NCBI RefSeq assembly: GCF_012034385.1
Contig: NZ_JAAVJB010000027.1
Coordinates: 1 to 37,268 of the forward strand
Length of the DNA: 37,268 nucleotides
Reading direction: 5' to 3'
Source: Streptomyces spiramenti
GTDB lineage: Bacteria > Actinomycetota > Actinomycetes > Streptomycetales > Streptomycetaceae
Shown: positions 32,664 to 37,268 of the stretch, one piece after another
How the letters are laid out: the number at the start of each line of letters is the position of its first letter
Position numbering within the stretch: position 1 is the stretch's first letter
Notes under the pieces: generated by a model
The model's database searches: none
What the model was told of the DNA's origin: nothing
What the model saw: the letters and a program-made list of their open reading frames with translations, nothing else
Program-made: the position numbers and the translations under genes

Positions 32664-33628
32664 AGGTCGCCAGGGTCGGTGTTGGCACCGCAGAGCACGA
32701 CGCACACCCGCTCCTCCGGCTGCGGCCGGTACGCCCCGGCGTCCAGGGCGGCGAGCGCCGCCGCCGCGCCGTGCTCCACCACCAGGCGGTGCTCCTCCCA
32801 CAGCCGCCGCCGGGCGGCCACCACCGCCCCGTCCGACACGGTGACCGCCCGCGTGTGGTCCCGACCGGCCCAGCGGAGCGCCTCCGCCGCGACCCGGCGC
32901 GCGCCCAGCGAGTCGGCGGCCACCGACGCGACGGGCACGTCCACCGGCTCGCCGGCGGCCAGCGCCGCACCCAGCGCCCGGCTGCCCTCGGGCTCCACTC
33001 CCACCACCCGCACCCCGTGCGCCGCCGCGGCGGCGGAGACACCGGCGAACAGCCCGCCGCCGCCGACGGCCACCACCACGGTCGTCACCTCCGGCCGCGC
33101 CGCCAGGATCTCCGCCACCAGCGTTCCCGCTCCCGCCGAGATCAGCGGATGGTCGTAGGCGTGGGAGGCCACCGCCCCGGTCTCCTCGCAGAACGCCCGC
33201 GCCGCGGCGGCGGCCTCGGCGTACTCCGACCCCGCCGTGCGGACGTCGGCGCCCAGCTCGCGCAGCCGCCGCACCTTCACCGCCGGTGCCGTGGTGGGGA
33301 CGAACACCGTCGCCCGCACCCCGGCGGCCGAGGCCGCCCAGGCGCAGGCGAGCCCCGCGTTGCCGCCGGAGGCGAGAGCGACCCCCGCCGCCGCCCCGGG
33401 CGGGGTGCCCGGCGCGGCGCCCGGTGGGCTCGACACACCGTCCGTCCCGAAGGTCGCGGTGGTGAAGTTGAGCGCGCCGCGCGCCTTGAAGGTGCCGGTG
33501 TGCTGGAGGTGCTCCAGCGCCAGGAAGAGCCCCGGGCCCGCCTCGGCCACCGCCACCGGCCGCACCCGGCCGGTGATGCGGGTCGCCGCCGCCGTCACGT
33601 CGTCGTTGCTGATCACACCCACGAGCAT
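32660..33628 (-). CDS. Threonine/serine dehydratase-like PLP enzyme
   Basis: A 322-residue fold-type II PLP enzyme. The Schiff-base lysine is K48 (QHTGTFKARGAL), the PLP-binding Asn is in ASGGNAGLA, and the phosphate loop is GGGGLFAGV. No C-terminal ACT regulatory domain is present, so this is the short catabolic/racemase-like type. It probably deaminates threonine or serine to 2-oxobutyrate or pyruvate; serine racemase or a related activity cannot be excluded. ATG at 33628 (MLVGVISNDDV) is preceded by GGGACGG; a frame extending to 33760 reads only low-complexity sequence across the neighbouring promoter. Confidence 0.86.
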   Translation of the reverse strand: MLVGVISNDDVTAAATRITGRVRPVAVAEAGPGLFLALEHLQHTGTFKARGALNFTTATFGTDGVSSPPGAAPGTPPGAAAGVALASGGNAGLACAWAASAAGVRATVFVPTTAPAVKVRRLRELGADVRTAGSEYAEAAAAARAFCEETGAVASHAYDHPLISAGAGTLVAEILAARPEVTTVVVAVGGGGLFAGVSAAAAAHGVRVVGVEPEGSRALGAALAAGEPVDVPVASVAADSLGARRVAAEALRWAGRDHTRAVTVSDGAVVAARRRLWEEHRLVVEHGAAAALAALDAGAYRPQPEERVCVVLCGANTDPGDL

Positions 33629-33735
33629 GCCCGTCCCGTCCCGACCCGCGCCGACCGGCCCCGCCCCGGTGCGCGTCGTGGCGCGGGCACCGGTCCGGTG
33701 CGGTCGGGCCCTGCCCAGGGCGGGGCCCCTCGCGC

Positions 33736-33741
33736 TAGGTT
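33736..33741 (+). promoter_or_regulatory. -10 element of amidohydrolase gene
   Basis: TAGGTT ends 6 nt before the ATG at 33748; the intervening CCTCCC is anti-SD-like and cannot act as a ribosome site, so a leaderless mRNA is likely. Confidence 0.5.
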
Positions 33742-33747
33742 CCTCCC

Positions 33748-34959
33748 ATGAACGTTGCAATCACATCCGGATACGTGGTGCCCGTCGACGGCGACCCCAT
33801 CGAGGGCGGCACCGTGCTGATCACCGACGGCAGGATCGCGGCCGTGGGGCCCGACGCCGAGGTGGAGATCCCGGAGGGCACCAGGACGGTCGACGCCACC
33901 GGCCGCTGGGTCCTGCCCGGTTTCGTGGAGGCCCACGGCCACCTCGGGGTCTCGGAGGAGGCAGAGGGCTGGGAGGGCCAGGACACCAACGAGATGACCG
34001 ATCCCAACGGCGCGCGGATGCGGGCGCTCGACGCCATCAACCCGGCCGACATCGGATTCCACGACGCGCTGGCCGGCGGCGTCACCAGCTCGGTCGTCAA
34101 GCCCGGCTCCGGCAACGTGATCGGCGGCCAGACCGTGGCGGTCAAGTGCTGGGGCCGCACCGTCGACGACATGCTGCTCCGGCAGCCCGTCAGCGTGAAG
34201 AGCGCGCTGGGGGAGAACCCCAAGCGGGTCTACGGCGACAAGAAGCAGCTTCCCTCGACCCGGCAGGGCGTCGCCGCCGTCATCCGGGACGCGTTCACCA
34301 AGGCACAGGACTACCGTGCGCGCCGGGACCACGCCGCCGCCGAGGGCAAGCCCTTCGAGCGCGACAACACCTCCGAGGTGCTGGTCCGCGTCCTGGACGG
34401 CGAACTCCCCTGGTGCCAGCACACCCACCGCGCCGACGACATCGCCACCGCGCTGCGGCTCGCCGACGAGTTCGGCTACCGCGTCGTCATCAACCACGCC
34501 ACCGAGGCGCACCTGATGGCTGACGACATCGCCCGGCGTGGCGTGCCCGTCATCAGCGGACCGCTCTTCACCACCCGCCGCAAGGTCGAGCTGCGCCACC
34601 GGACCCTGGCCAACCCCGGCATCCTGGACCGGGCCGGGGTGAAGGTCGCCATCACCACCGACCACCCGGTGATCCCCATCAACTTCCTCGTCCACCAGGC
34701 GACGCTCTGCGTCAAGGAGGGTATGGACCGCGACGCCGCGCTGCGGTCGATCACGCTCAACCCCGCGGAGATCATGGGCCTCGACGACCGTGTCGGCGCG
34801 CTGCGTCCCGGTCTCGACGGCGACGTGGTCATCTGGTCCGGCGACCCGCTGGACGTGATGAGCCGCGCGCTGCACACCTTCGTGGACGGCCGCGAGGTGT
34901 GGACCTGGGACGAGTCGAAGCGCAGCGGGACGGTCGCGGACCCCTACTACCGCGACTGA
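33748..34959 (+). CDS. Amidohydrolase family protein (imidazolonepropionase/dihydroorotase-like fold)
   Basis: A 403-residue metal-dependent hydrolase. N-terminal small beta-sandwich (1-55), then the TIM barrel with metal motif HGHLG (H63, H65), further ligand candidates in QHTHRADD (around residue 228) and INHATEAH (around 250), and the catalytic Asp in TTDHPV; the C-terminal PADIG/NPAEIMGLDDRVGALRPGLDGDVVIWSGDP is the family signature. These enzymes act on C-N bonds in rings or peptides (prolidase-like or imidazolonepropionase-like members); the substrate is not evident. Length is usual. Confidence 0.88.
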   Translation: MNVAITSGYVVPVDGDPIEGGTVLITDGRIAAVGPDAEVEIPEGTRTVDATGRWVLPGFVEAHGHLGVSEEAEGWEGQDTNEMTDPNGARMRALDAINPADIGFHDALAGGVTSSVVKPGSGNVIGGQTVAVKCWGRTVDDMLLRQPVSVKSALGENPKRVYGDKKQLPSTRQGVAAVIRDAFTKAQDYRARRDHAAAEGKPFERDNTSEVLVRVLDGELPWCQHTHRADDIATALRLADEFGYRVVINHATEAHLMADDIARRGVPVISGPLFTTRRKVELRHRTLANPGILDRAGVKVAITTDHPVIPINFLVHQATLCVKEGMDRDAALRSITLNPAEIMGLDDRVGALRPGLDGDVVIWSGDPLDVMSRALHTFVDGREVWTWDESKRSGTVADPYYRD

Positions 34960-34979
34960 CGCCGCCGCGCGGTGCGCCG

Positions 34980-35023
34980 ACGACCCGGCCCCGGACCCTC
35001 GAAAGGGTCCGGGGCCGGGTCGT
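34980..35023. terminator. 20-bp perfect bidirectional terminator
   Basis: 20-nt arms (34980-34999 with 35004-35023) pair perfectly around a CGAA tetraloop, between the convergent amidohydrolase gene (20 nt upstream) and glgB (7 nt downstream). Confidence 0.9.
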
Positions 35024-35030
35024 GAGCGGA

Positions 35031-37268
35031 TCAGGCGGGCAGCAGCCACACGGTCGCCAGCGGCGGGAGCGTCACCCGCACCGACGCGTCCCGGCCGTGC
35101 CAGGCGACCGCCTCGGTGCGCAGCGGCTCGGGGTTGCCCACGCCGCTGCCGCCGTAGCGGGTCCCGTCGGTGTTGAGCGCCTCCCGCCAGCGGCCGGAGA
35201 CCCCGGGCACCCCGATCCGGTAGTCCTGCCGGACGACGGGGGAGAAGTTGCAGACCGCCAGCAGCGGCGGTCCGTCGTCGCCGAACCGGGCGAAGGCCAG
35301 CACGTTGTCCTCGGCCGCGTCGCCCACCAGCCAGGAGAAGCCCGCCGGGTCGGTGTCCCGCTGCCACAGCGCACCGTGGCCCCGGTAGCAGTGGTTGAGG
35401 TCGGCCACCAGGTCCCGCACCCCGCGGTGGTCGCCGGCGGCGCTGTACCCCTCGTCGAGGACCCACCACTGCGGTCCCTCGTCGGCCGACCACTCGGCGC
35501 CCTGGGCGAACTCCTGCCCCATGAACAGCAGCTGCTTGCCGGGGTGCGCCCACATCCAGCCCAGGTAGGCGCGGTGCGAGGCGCGCTGCTGCCACCAGTC
35601 GCCCGGCATCTTGGAGACCAGCGCCCCCTTGCCGTGCACCACCTCGTCGTGGGAGATGGGCAGCACGTAGTTCTCCGAGTAGGCGTACACCATGGAGAAC
35701 GTCATCTCGTCGTGGTGGTACCTGCGGTGCACCGGCTCCTTGGACATGTACACCAGCGAGTCGTGCATCCACCCCATGTTCCACTTGAAACCGAAGCCGA
35801 GACCGCCGTGCTCCGTGGAGCGGGTGACACCGTCCCAGGCCGTCGACTCCTCGGCGATGGTCACCACGCCGGGGCACCTGCGGTAGACGGTCGCGTTCAT
35901 CTCCTGGAGGAACGCCACGGCGTCGGGGTTGTCGCGCCCGCCGAACTCGTTGGGCGACCACTGGCCGTCCTCGCGCGAGTAGTCGAGGTAGAGCATCGAG
36001 GCGACGGCGTCCACGCGGAGGCCGTCCACGTGGAACTCCTGGCACCAGTACACGGCGTTGGCGACCAGGAAGTTGCGGACCTCGCGCCGTCCGTAGTCGA
36101 ACTCCAGGGTCCCCCAGTCGGGGTGCTCGGCCCGCAACGGGTCGGCGTGCTCGTAGAGCGGCGTGCCGTCGAACCGCGCCAGCGCCCACTCGTCCTTCGG
36201 GAAGTGCGCGGGGACCCAGTCCATGATCACGCCGATGCCCGCCCGGTGCAGCGCGTCGACGAGGTGCCGGAAGTCGTCGGGGGAGCCCAGCCGGGCGGTC
36301 GGCGCGTAGTAGCCCGTCACCTGGTAGCCCCAGGACCCCCCGAAGGGGTGCTCCGCGGGCGGCATCAGCTCCACGTGGGTGAAGCCCAGCTCCGCGACGT
36401 ACGCCGGGAGCTGCTCCGCCAGTTCGCGGTAGCCCAGTCCCGGCCGCCAGGAGGCGGGGTGCAGCTCGTACACGGACATCGGCGCCGCGTGGGCCGGGCG
36501 CCGCCCGCGGGAGGCCATCCACTGCCCGTCGCCCCAGGCGTAGGTGTCGTCCTCCGCCACCACCGAGGCGGTCGCCGGCGGACACTCGGTGCGGCGGGCC
36601 ATCGGGTCGGCCCGGACCGTGTGCGAGCCGTCGCCGGTGCGGATGTCGAACTTGTAGAGCGCTCCCGCACCGAGCCCCGGCACGAACAGTTCCCACACGC
36701 CGCTGGAGCCGAGCGAGCGCATGGGGTGGCCGGTGCCGTCCCAGAAGCAGAAGTCACCCGTCAGCCGCACCCCCTGCGCGCCGGGCGCCCACACGGTGAA
36801 CCGGGTGCCCTGCACCCCCCGGTGGGTCATCGTCCGGGCACCCAGCGCCTTCCACAGCTCCTCGTGCCTGCCCTCCGCGATCAGGTGCAGGTCGAACTCG
36901 CCGAGGGAGGGCAGGAAGGCGTACGGGTCGTGGACCAGGTGCGCGGCGGCGCTGCCCTCGTAGCGGACCGCCAGCCGGTACTCCGTCAGCTCGGGCACCG
37001 GCAGGACCGCCGCGAACAGCCCGTCGCCCTCGGCGGCCAGCTCGGCCCGCAGCCCCTCGGCGACCACCGTCACCGAGCGGGCGCCCGGCCGGAGGGCGCG
37101 GACCAGGACCCCGCCGGGGGCGGGGTGGGCGCCCAGCAGGCCGTGGGGGTCGTGGTGCGCACCCCGCAGCAGCCGGTCGCGATCGTGCCCGGCGAGGGAG
37201 CCGCTGCCGGCCGGCGTGGGGGCGACCGGGCGGGGCGGCGCCCGGATGCGGGTGAGCCTCACCAACGA
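35031..37268 (-). CDS. glgB: 1,4-alpha-glucan branching enzyme (5' end uncertain at the window edge)
   Basis: At least 744 residues of GlgB, which makes alpha-1,6 branches in glycogen. N-terminal CBM48-type module ([35 protein letters not shown]), then the GH13 barrel with [14 protein letters not shown], the nucleophile Asp in [15 protein letters not shown], the acid/base Glu in TIAEEST, and [10 protein letters not shown], and a C-terminal beta domain ending TVWLLPA. The frame is open to the right edge; a GTG at 37262 and a TTG at 37265 exist near the edge but the true start may lie beyond it. In Streptomyces this gene commonly heads or ends the GlgE-pathway group (glgB, pep2, treS, glgE), which would be outside the window. 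Confidence 0.95.
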   Translation of the reverse strand, partial: SLVRLTRIRAPPRPVAPTPAGSGSLAGHDRDRLLRGAHHDPHGLLGAHPAPGGVLVRALRPGARSVTVVAEGLRAELAAEGDGLFAAVLPVPELTEYRLAVRYEGSAAAHLVHDPYAFLPSLGEFDLHLIAEGRHEELWKALGARTMTHRGVQGTRFTVWAPGAQGVRLTGDFCFWDGTGHPMRSLGSSGVWELFVPGLGAGALYKFDIRTGDGSHTVRADPMARRTECPPATASVVAEDDTYAWGDGQWMASRGRRPAHAAPMSVYELHPASWRPGLGYRELAEQLPAYVAELGFTHVELMPPAEHPFGGSWGYQVTGYYAPTARLGSPDDFRHLVDALHRAGIGVIMDWVPAHFPKDEWALARFDGTPLYEHADPLRAEHPDWGTLEFDYGRREVRNFLVANAVYWCQEFHVDGLRVDAVASMLYLDYSREDGQWSPNEFGGRDNPDAVAFLQEMNATVYRRCPGVVTIAEESTAWDGVTRSTEHGGLGFGFKWNMGWMHDSLVYMSKEPVHRRYHHDEMTFSMVYAYSENYVLPISHDEVVHGKGALVSKMPGDWWQQRASHRAYLGWMWAHPGKQLLFMGQEFAQGAEWSADEGPQWWVLDEGYSAAGDHRGVRDLVADLNHCYRGHGALWQRDTDPAGFSWLVGDAAEDNVLAFARFGDDGPPLLAVCNFSPVVRQDYRIGVPGVSGRWREALNTDGTRYGGSGVGNPEPLRTEAVAWHGRDASVRVTLPPLATVWLLPA

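Overview
The window is very GC-rich actinomycete chromosome, almost certainly Streptomyces or a close relative. The clearest marker is the adjacent pair scy and filP (polar-growth coiled-coil scaffolds). The gene order scy-filP / methylmalonyl-CoA epimerase / thiolase / meaB / icmA / pyk-ackA-pta / pfkA / glgB also resembles, from memory, the S. coelicolor SCO5390s-SCO5440 region. No insertion sequence, prophage, CRISPR array, tRNA or rRNA gene was seen. Thirty protein-coding genes are called, plus two fragments at the left edge.

Layout. (1) 1-3193, minus strand: a duplicated ABC-transporter cassette (ATPase, permease, ATPase) that ends at the left edge in a disrupted second permease whose two pieces face each other. 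(2) 3294-8037, minus: filP and scy. (3) 8335-11220: propionate/methylmalonyl and acetoacetyl metabolism (mce on minus; acetyl-CoA acetyltransferase and meaB on plus). (4) 11445-14332: an exported PepSY protein divergent from an OmpR-type response regulator and histidine kinase, with a triple direct-repeat site between them. (5) 14408-17476: an ArsR/SRPBCC operon, two MarR regulators and two DUF3817-like membrane proteins. (6) 17657-20557: icmA (isobutyryl-CoA mutase large subunit) and a thioredoxin-TPR protein, separated by a 22-bp tandem repeat. (7) 21102-24137: an envelope operon of unknown function: DUF6230-like, DUF6114-like, and a secreted protein with a very long acidic disordered segment. 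(8) 24358-30780: pyruvate kinase, acetate kinase and phosphate acetyltransferase on minus, phosphofructokinase on plus. (9) 31024-37268: a secreted alpha/beta hydrolase, a threonine/serine dehydratase-like enzyme, an amidohydrolase, and glgB running off the right edge.

Together the metabolic genes cover the lower part of central carbon flow: PFK and pyruvate kinase feed pyruvate/acetyl-CoA, Pta-AckA interconvert acetyl-CoA and acetate, thiolase handles acetoacetyl-CoA, and Mce/MeaB/IcmA work on methylmalonyl- and isobutyryl-CoA, all polyketide precursors. Regulation can be partly read: at least eight genes have a TANNNT -10 element 6-7 nt before the start codon (leaderless mRNAs), and several promoters carry strong palindromes. 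Strong GC hairpins separate most transcription units.

The best candidate for an undescribed system is the 21102-24137 envelope operon. The most surprising structural observation is the inverted permease junction at 1-192, which could be real DNA inversion or an assembly artefact.
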